Positions 11,111 through 25,010 of a stretch of 64,000 bases of DNA are shown piece after piece. The position numbers and the translations under genes are program-made. This DNA comes from Protea cynaroides (taxonomy: Eukaryota > Streptophyta > Magnoliopsida > Proteales > Proteaceae), in NCBI GenBank assembly GCA_028583415.1, contig CM053276.1, forward strand, positions 57,248,814 through 57,312,813. The letters are read 5' to 3'. The notes beneath the pieces are model-generated. The model saw only the letters and a list, made by a program, of their open reading frames with translations. It was not told the DNA's origin and did not search any database. Every line of letters starts with the position of its first letter. Position 1 is the stretch's first letter.

Positions 11111-12963
11111 AAATTGTCAAATAACATATATGTAACAATTATAACTTAAAGATATAACAAACACAAATATATTATCCATTACTTCATTTGAGGTTTCTTG
11201 GCTATAGAGATTTATCTGAATCTAATCATCTTCCATAATTTTCCTTATTAATCAAACCTCTTATCAATGGAGGTCAGAAAATGTAAGAATCAGACTGTTT
11301 ATCCAAAAGCAATTTATTTCTTTCTTTCGAAAACAATATGATGATAAACATTTGTTTTATCTAGTGAACTTAGATTTAAAGGATCATGAGTAAATCTATA
11401 GTAATCCAACCAGCATCGAAAGGTCGTTAGGTTGCACGATGGTCATAATACATGGAAATAGAGGTTCTATAGCTCTTAACCTCATGGTTATAGGTTCTAT
11501 CGAGTATATAATGCCATTAGTCAAGGCACTATAAGATTAAATCTGGAGAAAGTTTTGGTACATCAATAAATCAGGTATAAAATCAAAAAGATGTACGTTC
11601 AAAATGATTAAACCTTTAACTGTTCTGTCAGTTCATGTCTCTATTCATGTTGTCGATCATGAGAGTAGCTTAGATTGGTATAATCAGGACTAATTCTCAA
11701 GAAACAATATTTATAACCCCAATTGATAGGTCGAATCCAGAAGATATCCTATCAAGGTATGAGAATTTAAAATTAGGTATGTGCATCCTCTATAATCATA
11801 AGAGTAAGTCAACAATGCACCGCATCCTGTATACACATGTCTAGTTATATGGCCACAATAAATTTGATCCCTTGCTGAAAATGTTCAAGGCTTCATCTTT
11901 AGAAACATTCCTCAATCCTTGTCAGATCATTCTACCATGGGACAGCTATCCTATACATTGGTGGCTGATAAGGGTAACCACCTTGGAACACTATTTGTTA
12001 TGCACCCAGATTCTACACTGGGGTGTGCATTATTGGGACTTGTTGTCCGTTAGGCACTATGTTATGGCTAATAGGTAGTGGAGGTACAGTGTTGCTACCA
12101 ATAGGTACTGTACTTGGTCTGACCCAGAGGTGTTGATGTAGCATTGGCAACTTGGGTAGTGATTTCCATAGTAACTTGCATAGCCGGTATCATCTATTGT
12201 TGCTTTTGTATTTTATCGGGCCAAATTTGTTACAACCATGGTTAAGGTATTTCATGGTCTAGGTAGATTAGCTGGAGTGGCTTGGTTGTTCAACCCCTTT
12301 GACTTGCTCTAATTTGATTATCATTATTTGGCATCTGCTCAGATGGTTCTTATTACCAATTTTTGACCCAAATAGTGGTGGGGTCAGGTTACAACTTCTT
12401 CTTAATGCTCAGCGGGTGATGGATCAGCGTATGGTGGATCTCACTCTGTGTCTCCACGTCACCCAGGAGTATACCTTTATCTTCTTTTATAGCTACTCTT
12501 ATTTTTGGTGTATGGCCATTGTTCTCTTATCTCTGTTGGATTTGATTCGAGATCTTTCCCTTTACCTCGGCAGGGATTTAGGCGTTACTAGTCATTTTCC
12601 TTTTTTCTCTATCATATATCGAGATCCACATCTTGTGAGTGTCAACTCAGTATTCTAATTTTCTACTTACATATGCTTCTTTCTTATTAATGTACTATAT
12701 CCTTTGTATACTCAGGCAACTATCCGACTTATAGACCATACCATATGTTATTTGTTTATCAGGATACATTTTAGATTTTTTTTCTTTTATCTATATATAC
12801 ATATGGTTTCATCTTTTATATGTATATTATTGTCTTGTTTAAGTTCTGTCTTAACCAACATAGGTGCTTATGGTGTGTTTGTATTAAAGCTTTTAAATTT
12901 AACCTAACTCAATTCATAGACACAATCGTAAATGTATTCGGTTTTGATTGGCGAAGCCTTAGT
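11111..12963 (-). other. Unrecognised remnant, probably decayed 5' internal part of a Tekay element
   Basis: No reliable coding frame. It lies directly downstream (minus sense) of the LTR1 primer-binding site, where untranslated leader and gag of a chromovirus are expected. The plus-strand open stretches at 11,872-12,078 and 12,299-12,658 are T-rich and look like chance. Function assigned by position only. Confidence 0.3.
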
Positions 12964-12975
12964 GCTCTGATACTA
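12964..12975 (-). other. Primer-binding site, initiator-Met tRNA
   Basis: The minus strand reads TAGTATCAGAGC, one base from the initiator-Met PBS TGGTATCAGAGC, three bases after the LTR1 end. It shows LTR1 is a 5' LTR in minus orientation with its internal region to the left. Confidence 0.75.
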
Positions 12976-12978
12976 AGT

Positions 12979-15900
12979 TATCATACCCTAATTTTAGACT
13001 AACCAACGGGGTGATGAACCTTCATAAGACCCAACGGTTCAACCAGGATCTCATATAGGCTATGCCAACCATGTTAAACCAAAATACATTCCACAATAAT
13101 AATCAGAGATATTTGAGTAAATAGCGAAAGTTTTATTAATAATGAACTAAGGTCTACATGATCAATAATTAAATGATTTAGTTATCTCTAATTAACCAAA
13201 ACATAATATTACAAGTATCAAAATGCGAAAGTTAAACACTAAGCGTAACCACAGTGGAAACACTTGCTTGACGAGTCATATTCGTCATCCACAACTTGCA
13301 CATCCATAGCCGCTTCATTTCCATATGTTGGCATATCCATGTAATCTTCGACAGTAACACCTGCAACATCAGAAACTAAAAAGAATAGCATACACGAGGG
13401 TCATCTCTCCAACTTGAGCTCAATGAGTGAACAAAACAATGCAACAGACATATGCATGCATTTAATTTATATCTTTGGTCTAGTTTTTTAAGTTTGCAAT
13501 GTGCTATAGAAAGGTTGGAGGCCCCCACACCTATATACAAGAGTGTGTGAATCCGTCCAATGGATCAAACACTATTGTCATCCCACATGCACCCACTATG
13601 GAATAGAGATAGAGCTAAAGTGTCTAGATCACACACATCCAACACTTCCCCTGATGCCCTACCCATACCAACATGTAAGCCCCTACTGGTGAGGGCTTGC
13701 AAACTGGGCTCGCAACTAACTAATCCTAATGTCATCTAGTATATCCAAGGCCTCACCCCAGCATCCCTCAATATGTCCATAGAGATAGAGCTAATGCCCC
13801 CCGATAGAGTTGAAGACTATACGGTCTGAAACCACCTCCCCTGATGCCCTATGATGTAATAGTTCTGCTAAGATAATGGTGATACGTTGATGTCAGTAAG
13901 CAAGACTTGAGTAGAGATAGAGCTAGTGTCACACCCCAATTCTGAACCAACCAGAATGATGTGAGTGAACCGTCATTGAACCAACGGTTCACACCAGGAT
14001 CTCGAATAGGCCGTGTCCACTCATACAAACCATTACACATAACCCACAATCAGAATATAAATATACAGCGGAAGACTTTAAATAGAATGAACTGAGTATC
14101 TATTGATAATTTAAATAAATATCACATTATCCAAATTCAAACACATAAAATAATATCCATACATCCATTTAATCCAACCAAAAATAAATAAAAGAAATAA
14201 ATAAAATTCGATCAAAGGTACACGCAGAAAGGGCACTCGCATGAAGCGTTATGCTCGTCCTCTCCCGCCTGCACACTCAAAGCAGCAACGTTACCATATG
14301 CCGGAGCGTTCACATAGTCGTCAATAGTGTAACCTGCATCAACATCTAAAACAATGTGTACACAAAGGGTGAGCTCACAACTTAGCTCAGTAAGACAATC
14401 AGACAGTTTCACAATATTATGCATGAGTAACAATCAGTTTTATGCTGTGGTCTGGTTTTAAATTTGCAATGTGCTATAGAAAGGTTTGGTGGCCCCCACA
14501 CCTCTATACACGAGTATGTGGCACCTCATGGATCACACCCCCATTGGCCCACATGTACCCATCATGGAATAGAGGTAGAGCTAAGATACCCCCGTACCTC
14601 CCCTGATACTCTACCCATACCAGTACCTAAGCCCCTACTGGCCAGGGCTCACAAACTGGACTTGCAACTAACCAATCCTATATGTCATCAATGTATGCTC
14701 TATCCCAGCACCGCCGTCTACGGCATAGAGATAGAGCTATGGCATTCCCACACCTCCCCTGATGCCCTATCCACAACTAACCCACTAGGATAGAAACATA
14801 ACGCAGGTAGACCCTATCCCAACATAACTCCCTACGGCATAGAGATAGAGCTAAAGCATCGTGGACAAGCCAGCGTCGACTCGGAGACCACAGTACCACA
14901 TAACAATGGCCGGGACAACATCAATATCGGAGACCACCGTACCACGACCTTCCCCTGATGCCCCACCCGTACCGAGCATGTTAAGACAGAATACTACAAA
15001 AGGTGCTAATGTGAAGAGCGATCCCAGGCCCATGCCCCACTCCACACACTAACGAAAACAATCACATGCCTAACAATCACATCCCATCAATGCATGAATA
15101 GTAATAATAACCGAAAGTAAAGGATGGCATGTGAATATGCACAAACAACACATCTCATATAATCAGGTGATTAACAACAATTTACTGTCCCTTAATTGTT
15201 AGGTTTAGGTCAGATTCCCTTACCTGACGCTCGTTTGTTAGCTTGCTCCACGTGGCAAGATCCAAACGATATGTCACAAAGTCCTACAACATTATTAGGG
15301 TTTCATTAGAATATATTGTTTAGGGTTTTATGTTGGTCGAAAACCAACACGGTTACAAAATACCCTCACAGAGCTGACCAGTGGCATCATACCGATCGCA
15401 GCTCTGTGGGGAAGACTGGCGACCGGTATGGTCAGCCGGTCCCCGCAGACCAGCTTCCCGAGGGATACCGGTGGCAACATACCGGTCGCACCATGTGCAA
15501 CCGGTATAGTCGACCGGTATGTCTCCGAAAGACCATACATGGGTTTTCAACAGTCGTCAATCATCCTCCATGGATTTCCAAGGTTTCTCCTATCCATTCT
15601 AAGTCTAAACTTGGAGTTAGAGTTATTCCCAACTCATTCAAGTCTCGTTTCGATGAATATCATCTCGAAACTCGAATCTAGGGTTTGACGGCAACTTAGG
15701 GTTTATTGGCCAATTTAGGGTTTTAGATCAATACCTACTTTGCATGGTATTGATCCACCCACACAAGTAACATAGGATAAGAAGATTGATTCGAACACTT
15801 ACCGTTGACAGGCGTAGCGTGAGCTTCGTCGAACGGTAATGGCGGCTCCTTCTTCTTCCTGCTAGCTCCTTCTCCTTTCCAACCTCTTTCTCTTCTCTAG

Positions 15901-17697
15901 GGTTTGCGAGAGACAATGGAAAGGATTTGAGGAGGCTTAAGGGTGTATTTATAGGCTAGATTTAGGGTTTAGTAACCCTACTAGGATTAGGAAACTTCTA
16001 GGATTCGAAATCAGGAAAGTGGGACCTCAGAAGTTAATTTCTAGATTCCCGCACATAGCTGTGTAGGCCATACCGGTCGACCGGTACCAAGACCGGTACC
16101 ATCGACCGATCAACATAAATTGATGACTATTGGTCGTCTTTGGTCCGATTTCATACCTGTTTGTCATCCGCTCGTCCCGCCTAGCCCGGTGATGATCGGA
16201 AGACCTGTCACGACACAAAACCAAGGTTTAGACCGGGTTTACGGAGTGCGGGTCTTACAACTCCACCACCCTTAAAAGAAATTTCGTCCCCAAAATTTGC
16301 ATGTAGGTTCTACAGCTAGAGTCTGGTGACTAGGATGAACCACAATGTCACGTCCTCCTCCTGATGCTCTACTCTCATCAAGTACACTAACCATACACAC
16401 ACAATCACATGCCTATTCCTAGCATCATCATCATCATCATCATATTATAAATAGACAAAATAAATATGCATGAGCAGTAATAACAAAAATATTGGATGAC
16501 ATGTGAGATGCACATTACAAGCATACAAGCATAAAATCAATCATGGCATTGGACTCAATAAAATAAATAGCTTGTTATTAGCCAATTAGTTTAGGTTCTG
16601 TTCCCTCACCTTTGATTGATGTTTGTTCTTCTCCCAAGCTTTGGAAGTCACTTTGAATCTATTAAGAACCTAAACCACTTAATGTATTTAAGTTAGGGTT
16701 CAAGTGTACCAAGTTGCGATAGTTAAAAACCTTGTTTGGTCTCAAAATATGCTTGTTGTTATCTTGTGGTCGGACCCTGTGGTCGCATGTTATGTGACCA
16801 CACCCTGCGACCATACCTTTCCTGGGAACTTCCTGAATAGTTGTGGTCGATGCTCTGGTCAACCTGTGGTCGATTATTGGCTGCGACCACATGATTTTTT
16901 ATTGATTTTATTTCTCATACGAGTTCATCCTCATGGCTCATCAATGGGATTCACCATAAGATCATTCAATGGCCTTTAATCATAGTTTTTCTCTCATCCA
17001 TTATCCTTAACCTATTCTCTATGGTTTCCCATGGAAAATCTATAATCAAATCATTGTATTAGGTTCCACACATCAACTTGAAAAGAACTATTCTATCTGA
17101 TCTACCCTATAGAGTCAAGTCCATACCTCAAGCTTGATGTAGAGATGGAATTATTCTCTGTAACACTTTCCTTAAGCTTTCTTTTTCTTCTCTCTTTCTC
17201 TCTTAGGTTTAGAGTTTCAATTTGGGTTCTAAAAGAGTGAGAGAGGCTAAGGAATGTCCCTTATATAGAGGAAAACCTCCATATAGAGTCCCACTTCAAT
17301 TAGGAAAGAGTCCCCCTCAAATTAGGAAAGTTTCTTAAATACGGAGTCGGTTCAGCATCATGTGGTCGCACGTGGGGTCGCAGAATCCATCGACCACACT
17401 TCTCAAAACTGCGACCACACATCCCAGACTCGAGTGGTCTCAATATTCTGAGGTGTAGTCGACCACATCTGTTTAGGTATGCGACCACACGCTCTTAATT
17501 AGATGATTTTGATTCGAATTACATACCTAGCCTTGTAGTTTCTTTATACAATTGATTCACTTGAGCTGGTTATGATGGGAAGACTGGTCATGACACGAGA
17601 ACGTAAGGTTAGACCGGGTTCGTGGCGTATGGGTCTTACAAATCCACCACCCTTAAAATAAATTTCGTCCTCGAAATTTACACGCACGGATCTTACA
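12979..17697 (-). mobile_element. Tekay-type LTR1 (5' LTR), split by LTR2
   Basis: Minus-strand LTR in two pieces, 12,979-13,926 and 16,315-17,697, interrupted by LTR2. The minus 3' end is a mutated GGGTATGATA where relatives have GGGGTGTGACA. Near the other end are 'tgtaagaccc'-like (to 17,640) and, 57 bp further, TGTAAGATCCGTG (to 17,697). Either may be the true start; the second is preferred by analogy with LTR2 and LTR5. It carries the landmark shared by these LTRs, an 'atgtaatcttcgacagtaac' block (13,335-13,355). Two clusters of GTGGTCGCA/TGCGACCAC lie at 16,740-16,890 and 17,350-17,490. Confidence 0.75.
13927..16314 (-). mobile_element. Solo Tekay-type LTR2, nested in LTR1, TSD gctag
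   Basis: 2,388 bp, reading TGTCACACCCCAATTC...GGTTCTACA on the plus strand, flanked by perfect 5-bp duplications gctag (13,922-13,926 and 16,315-16,319). No internal region is present, so it is a solo LTR. The usual LTR start TGTAAGACCCGC (minus) lies 53 bp inside; the extra outer segment is a polypurine-tract-like GGACGAAATTTC...AAGGGTGGTGG. Two clusters of ACCGGT motifs occur at 15,362-15,530 and 16,066-16,120. Confidence 0.9.
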
Positions 17698-17834
17698 GTC
17701 ACTGTCTCTGACTTTTCAGGTTGCCACATGTACTCTTTGATGATGGAGTGACCTACTACAATTTCAAATCTCCACACTGTAATTCAATAGGAGTCCTCTT
17801 AGTGCTCTAAAGACCAACATAGAAACCTAACACA
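17698..17834. other. Short unassigned stretch between LTR1 and LTR3
   Basis: Sequence between two LTRs with no recognisable feature. It and 21,668 onward are the two halves of the DNA into which LTR3 inserted. Confidence 0.4.
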
Positions 17835-20800
17835 TGTAAGACCCGTGCCTAAACCCCATTACAAATTGACTAATTTGGGCATGTGTTGGGTCTTCCCTCG
17901 TGCAAACGTATCGTGTCAATATGGCTGAAGGCAATGAAATACTCGTTAGGTGACTCTAAACCACCATCTTGAACCTCTCATGTTATAAAAGTGCAGCAAA
18001 GTGCATTAGGAGAAACCTCAGACCCTAACAAGGCGACCCCAATAGCCTGGCATGTATACACTTGAGATGACCTGCCAAAAAAGAGGTCCAGTGCGAGGTA
18101 GAGGTGGTGCATTAGGGCATTAGCCGCACGCTGTGCCACCGTATCTCTAGGTTGAAATTAGTTGAAAAGGACTGTATGCGGAACCCACCGTTTGAACTCA
18201 ACCTTCTCCCTCCATGGCTGACTGAGATTGACTCTATTCATGGTAGGCTCATCCATGATTGAGTCTTAAATGGAAAGAAAGAGAGGAGAATCATCTCCTT
18301 TCCATCCTAGTGATCAATCTCACCGAATTTGGGTAAGAAGAGTTCCTTACTCTCTCTATTCTCCCATTCAGTCTATCAATCCAAAGGATTAGGAGAGAAA
18401 CTCTGATGCACGACATAGAGAGAGAGAAGGAAAAGAGAGAAAGAGGGGAGAAAAAGGAGAAAGAAGAGAAGAGAGGAAGAGTTCCGTCAATACCGCCCAG
18501 CAGAGAGGGATGAAGAACTGTAGAGTGAGGAGAAGGAAAGAGAAGAGGAAAGATAAGCATACCTCTGAGCCATCGACTGATCACTGGAGAACTTGAAGAC
18601 GAAAGAGACTTCTGTAAGTAATGATCTCCCTATGAATGGATAAACTATAAATACTCTAGAACTGGATCCTTTAATGAAACAGGGATACCGAATGAAAATC
18701 GCATAAACTAGATCTCCTTGTCATTCAGATTTTCCCATATACTGTGATGATGTTCTTTCATAATCAAACTGAAGAGAGAATGATCATCACCAGTAATGGT
18801 GAAGCTTTGATCTGTATGAACTACTATCTACGTGATCAAACCATGAATAATAGTGCATCCAATGAAATAGATCGATTAATAATCAACCAATGAAATTATG
18901 TAGGATTGTAAATAAATTGTTGGAGACCTTAGAATGGCTTAAAATGACTAAAAGAGACTAGGACTAAGATTCAATAGTGGCTTCGAATGTTTAGAAATCG
19001 GATCTGGAGTTTAAAACTAGTTTTGTGATCTCGACAATTTGTCGAATTGAAATGGTATCCATAACGTGGCATAGGAATTGAGTTTTGAGCCCAAACTCCT
19101 TATTCCCACTAAAAAAAATATGAGAAACACATCAGAGAAGTTTGGTGGCCATCAGACCACATTTCGATGTGCAGTTGATGGGACGAGCCTCACGACCTGG
19201 CCGTCGAGACATGCGGTCGATGCCCTCAGCCGCACGCCATTCCGACGTCGGATTCCTACCAAACTAGGCCAGTGACTCTCTATAATTTATTTTGATTTAT
19301 TTAAGGGCTTGAAACCTAGTCATGACCATTCTTTGATTTAGAACCTCGTGTGCATCATGTATGCCAAAGGTAGAATTTGGTCAACACCCTAAAACAACTA
19401 ATGACTTGCTACCTCTGTAATGTTAGACCTTAAACCCAACCTACAGGAGCTAGGAAACCCTTTTGGGGTGCTAGTATTGTCATTTGACCATGCAAAAGCA
19501 TGCGGTCAGTGGCATGTACCCCACGCCAGGTGGTCATGACCATGTCGAGGCCACGTGCTGCATGAGATTTCGACCTTGGTTGTCGACCATCTTTGGGGAG
19601 TGACTTTCTGGGTATTTTAAAAACCTAATTAAAGGGTTGGATCCCTGAAGTCATGCTTAGCTATGTATTCTCAACTATTTCAATTAATAACTAGATAACC
19701 TGTCTTGTGCTTGTTGATTAGTTATTCTCAATGCTGGAAACCTCTGGGCAGCAAGTATTGGACCCTAGAGATTAGTAATGGAACCCCTGTCATGGTGCTA
19801 GAGCACCCTTGACTTCATTAGAAGTCCTTCTTAGTATTAAGGCTAATAGATGGTAATTTCCAGCTAATGAGTGTGCTGTCTCACGATGTGCACACTTCAC
19901 CTACCTTGTCTGGACAGCATTGTTATTATACGTTAGAAGTTATCCTTAGACTATGAACAGTAATGAATGGAATAAATAATGAATCCCTAGGTTCTATGAC
20001 ATGACAAGCAAATAGTAATGATTAGGCATGGATTATCAGATAAGTTACTAACACTGTGAACACAAAGACAATAAGCTTAAAGGGAAACTAAAATAAACTA
20101 TTGGATAATATGTTATTGAGAATATATTGCTTATGACTTGATAGAGCTACGAGGACTCTAGTAGGCAGTTACTTGACCAAAATTGCTAGAGCTTACTCTC
20201 TATCTATTGGTAAGGAAACTAAACCCTTAGATGCATGTGTTTCTCTATTTACTATGCTATGTGATGGTAGGAGATTGATAACATGCCATCCAATAAACTG
20301 TATTGTTTGCTCACGCATATGCATTTTTCTTGTGTGCGATCAGTGATATTCGTAGTGTTTTGGAAGCAGGGTGGAATGGGATACCTCGTGACCTCTCTAT
20401 GAAAGGTAGAGTTGGTCTTGTTGATTCATGATGTTTGATTAAGTCAGTAAGGAGGAAGATGGGTGGAATGGAACACTTGCACTACTTCTTAATGGCACTA
20501 CTTTGCATTGACCATATATAACTTAGCCAAGTCACGATGGCCTATATGGCGAGCAGAAGGGGTTGAATGCTTGGTGATGTTACGGTTTAGTAATATGGGT
20601 AATTAGGTAGACATAGTTAGTTGGACATTTATATCTGCCTTAGCCATTAGGGGGTTATGTAATGGCATGGGTTCAATAAAAAGGTAGTATGAACATAGCT
20701 ACGATGCTCCCCATGGCCGGCGTAATATAAATGGGGGGGTGAGTCGACTAGTGGGATTATCATCTCCTCAAGTGGCTGGCGTAATATAGGATTTGGATGA

Positions 20801-21667
20801 GTTGTGGGCAAGTGGTTGGTATAATACGAGCTTGTTCCATAACAACCAACCCATACTTGGGGATGTTGTTACACTCCGTGTGTGGGTTAGCACCATTCAT
20901 AGTGGAGATCCATGCAGCCTGGAGATTCCTTGCGTGGGTTGTCTTGAGCTGGTACATACAGTTATCTTACCTGATTGTAGTTGATAGTTGCATGCATATG
21001 TTTGTTGTTTGTTTAGTTTTCTTGCTAAACTCAGTGGTTGAGCTTACCTTGTGCTCACAAACTATTTTTAGATATTGTAGGTTCTTCGCTTGACGTTTCA
21101 GTTTGCCTTTAATCTGGTGTGGAGGATGAAGATAGTGAACCTGAGGAGGACGTCTCTGATCCGTCATGCAATGAGTAGACTTACTTTTAGGCCTAGGATG
21201 ATCCTATTTTGTTATTGCTTTGGCTTTGGGATTTGAATACTTTGGGTTTACGTTTTAAATAAGCTTTGAATAATGGTTATTACTTTAATTTGAATTATTC
21301 GAGATAATTGGATAATGTTTTTAGTTATTTTGGATTTAGATAATGCTTTAATGGTTTTATTTAAACTTTAATAATTATGGGGATTTGAATAACCTGAATG
21401 AGTTCATTTTAAATCTTTGATGTCAGCATATGATATTTGGTAATAAGACTTCTGCTACATAATCATTTTTAAGTTTCTTATTAAATGTTTCAGTTGGGAA
21501 TGAAATTTGGAAATGTTTATGTTACTTTGAAATGTTTAAATAACTTTCGGGATTGTTAGGTGAAATACTGTGAATTGCGTTCCTGGAAGGGGATTTCTTG
21601 TGCATTAATAGGATGGAGAGATCTTGTTGCATTCCATAGTACTGTACATCGGGAATAGGGTGTGACA
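17835..21667 (+). mobile_element. Solo Tekay-type LTR3
   Basis: Starts TGTAAGACCCGTGCC and ends GGGTGTGACA, with near-identical flanks acaca (17,830-17,834) and acacg (21,668-21,672), one mismatch. At 3.8 kb it is longer than the other copies (2.1-2.8 kb), so it may contain an unrecognised insert in 18,000-19,050. Landmarks shared with its relatives are 'aacatgccatccaataaact' near 20,280 and an acidic-coding 'gaggatgaagatagtgaacc' near 21,122. Two GC-rich blocks with CATGCGGTC and CACGCCA lie at 19,165-19,260 and 19,485-19,590. Confidence 0.75.
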
Positions 21668-24000
21668 ACACGTGCGAACCCACACGTGTTTACTCTCACC
21701 TTCATAGAACGCCCAAGAGGTGGTACTTGTCTGAGCACGTGTCACCCTCTAGTTATGATATATGGATAAACATGTGTTGCACTCTCCTTAACCAGGAGAA
21801 ATATGCTATTAACACATTATAATTTAAAAAGAAGAAAAAAAAGAAAAAAAAGGACTAATGTAACACCAGGCAAGCATTTTTTATCATTCATGCAATCAAT
21901 CTGCATGACTAAATCTTTGACTTGTGATCTTGATGACCATTCGATAGTTTCTATTTGTGTTGGATGGCTCACGAAGTCATAAGAAAAATGCTTGGGCTAT
22001 TAAATTTTTAAATAATTATCAGCATTCAATGTCCTAGAGGCTATGATTAGACTGTTAATATTGGCTAGTCAATGAATTATTCCCTAATGGCCCAACCAGA
22101 GAAGTAGACAAGTGGTACAAACAAAATGAGATTAGCTAGCAGCTATGCCAAATTGCCAACAGTTCAAGGATGAAAAAGATGGGGTGATTTTTTAGAGAAC
22201 AACACACTAAAATTCCTCATTTAAGTCAATTATAGTAAAGATTTTTAAGTACCTAACTCAATTTGAAAAACGAGAATACATATAATTTATTATTAAAAAA
22301 AATGTCAAACTAGTGGAACCTGCTGCATCCAGGCATAAGAAGTGCAAAATGGTTGCTTATCCCCTGTTGGATGGAAAATGTCATCTCTATTGAATGTCGT
22401 CGTAGCTCTCATTATCACTCATTGATGTGGATTACTTGTAGCCTGATCCTCCATCCATGCATATATCATTTAGGGACTTTCTAGGAACCCAACACAAATG
22501 TTAACTCTAAATTTGAAAAATAAAGTATCATTGTAATAATTTGTTACCAAATTAAAGTCAGCCAGATTAATGAGCAAAAGTAGCAACTGTAAAAAGGTGA
22601 TCTTATCATCGAAGTGAATTGTATGAAAAGAAGTAGGAAAAATTTCATGTATTACCCAAAAAGTATCTGAAACATCAACTACCACCCACAAGTTTCTGAC
22701 ATTATCAACTACCACCCCAAATATTGACACCGTTAATCATAGAGACCCAGTCTGTTAAGTGACTCCCATTAGATGATGATGTTAGCTTCCCTTTTAAATT
22801 GAACGACAATACCACCCTTATTATAAGGGTAAAAGACCATTTTACCTTGCACCTTATTACCCTACAACCATTTTCGTTTTTCTTCTACTCCGCCCACGAG
22901 AGATCTCAGTTTCTACCATGAGAGAGAGATGTAATGAATTGTTTTTGGCTTTTAGCTTCCTACAACAGAAAGTTGTAAGGGAGAGAAGCTTCCTACAACG
23001 AAGAGGTGAGAGAGAGATGGAAGGAATTGAGCACAGAATGGTGAGTGTGAATGGAATACCAAAAAGTTGAGACATGTGATGACTCTGATTCTTTCCTCTA
23101 CCCTTCTTCCCTTTCTCTCTCTCTTTGCTAACTTTCTTTGCCATTCCCAAGCTTCACTGTGAATCTATCACAGACACACAGACACACACACACACATACA
23201 CACACATGCACACACACACATACACACATGCACACATACACACTCTAATTTAACATGAGAATGCTTAACCCAAGAGAATGAATAGTGACTGAATTACTGA
23301 AAAACCTAAGTAACCAATTTATAAATCACCCTCAGTAGCTATTTGGAATGTTTTTAGCTGATTAATCGGATCAGTGTATTTTTGAATCTAAAATATGAAT
23401 CATTCCAATAGCAAGATTAGAAATCACCATTAAAATTAGTTTTGGTTTTCGTATAGATGAAATGATCTGCAACCATTGGAAGATTTTGAAGTTTGCCAAA
23501 TGAAAATGAACCCAAACTAATGTCAATAAAAACTAGGAAATCCATTGAACTCTCCTCATCATCATTATACATTCAGATCTCTATAACTCAAAATAATTAC
23601 AATCACAAAAATCCACCAATGGTAGACTAAGTAACTCTATAGAAATGGAAAAAAAAACCTAACCTCGAGTCCAATACATGAATTGCTGAAAAAATTAGCT
23701 CAGAATAGCCCCCAAAAAAAAAAAAAAACTTGTGGATGGAATCATGGAAGAAGGTAAAACGAAAGCAAGCAGCATCGCAAATCCAATGATACAACTGTAA
23801 ATCCAATGATACAACATGAAACTGTCGGATTCATGTTTCATCTGAGCCTCGATACCTATCGGTTCAGAGATTTAGATTCAAATTCAGAAGTTAGGGTTTT
23901 TTGTAACTCCAAATCTCCCTCTTTTAGGTAAATATTTAGGTATTTTTCGATTAGCAATCTCGTGCAAGAAGCTGAATCTAAGTATTGTTATTTAGAGGTG
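21668..24000. other. AT-rich intergenic DNA, no gene seen
   Basis: No open frame with recognisable similarity. It contains purine/A-rich runs (21,829-21,852; 23,708-23,728), a CA microsatellite and scattered simple repeats. The minus-strand open stretches at 22,470-22,730 and 22,857-23,150 have low-complexity Lys/Arg/Ser composition and are not supported as genes. Confidence 0.5.
23171..23245. repeat. (CA)n microsatellite with TA and TG interruptions
   Basis: ACACAC runs broken by CATA and CATG over about 75 bp; imperfect dinucleotide repeat. Confidence 0.9.
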
Positions 24001-24233
24001 TTACAGTTGGAAATCATTTTGTCGATCTGCGACTTAGGTAACCTGCAATCATAGAGATTAGACAAAGGAGTTGGGCGACTAAGCCCCGGGTACACTTTGA
24101 TGCGTAAGTTAGAATCCAATGTAAATAGTCAAGAGATAGCTTAGCTATCTCTAGTTTAAAGAGAGGGGGATCATAGAGAGAGCTTGAGTGCAAAAGAGAT
24201 GAAGTAAGTGTCTTTACCTTGGGGGACTGTGCA

Positions 24234-24240
24234 TATTTAT
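24234..24240 (-). promoter_or_regulatory. Candidate TATA box, minus strand (T2 3' LTR?)
   Basis: The minus strand reads GCCTATAAATATGCACAG, a good plant TATA context, followed by a C/T-rich leader (24,130-24,220). It lies just downstream, in T2's sense, of the antisense ORF, where T2's 3' LTR would be. LTR ends could not be fixed, so the assignment to an LTR is inference. Confidence 0.35.
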
Positions 24241-25010
24241 AGGCAGGGGCTAGAGTTGTAGAGGTACCTAGACTCTGTATGCCGTACATAGAGTGGACTG
24301 CTAGGTGTCATGATGTAAGATAGCTCAGTCATAGCCTACAAGTTTGAGTAAAAGATCTTAACGATAAGAGCCTTTGAGTCCTTCAAAATGAGGACTACAG
24401 GTGTCAGCGCATGAGTGTTTTCCCATTTCGCATGAAATAACTTGATAGTGATAGGATTCCCCCTCCAAGTTGTTCGGAGTACGAGTAAACCGATTGGTGA
24501 CAAGAGGCCTTGGAAATCCATCCTACTGGATGACATATCCTAGTAGGAGTTAATCCTTGTGGCTGTGGATGCGAGCATTCAGAGGTGCATAATGGCATCT
24601 GGTTGGCTTTGCAATAGTACATCCGGGTCGGACACTTAGTCACTTGGATGGATAATCACATCATTGCAAGGAGCGCCTGCTATCAGTGCACTCTTCCACT
24701 AGACGTTAAAGTCAGAGAAGCGAAGGGTCTAGCACCCTGACAGTCGTGTGACAAGAAGCGTTGAATTCAGAGCAGCTAAACAGTCGTGCTCATTGAATGA
24801 CGCATGATTGATTGTGTGCCGACAGTTAGAGAACAGAGAGGGATCCTTGGGAATATGTGCTCCTCCATAAAGCAAACCTACAAAAAGGTAGGTTGCCATG
24901 ATTATGGTGATGTAAGCTTGTCACATCACATTTAATGTGGCAGCGTCTTCGCCCATTAGAGTGTGATGTGTGGGACAGGATATTTTGAAAAAAACTTCCT
25001 TCCTGCAGCC

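Noticed and set aside
11872..12658. Possible chromovirus gag
   Set aside because: On the minus strand only a vague similarity with many stops; described as an unreadable remnant instead.
15316..15681. 121-codon plus-strand frame in LTR2
   Set aside because: It lies over the ACCGGT repeat block, is open in several frames, and relatives do not keep it.
17544..17777. Possible Tekay integrase C-terminus
   Set aside because: The frame crosses the LTR1 end and shows no recognisable integrase or chromodomain motif.
22857..23150. 97-codon minus-strand frame
   Set aside because: Low-complexity Lys/Arg/Ser composition with no similarity and no gene signals.
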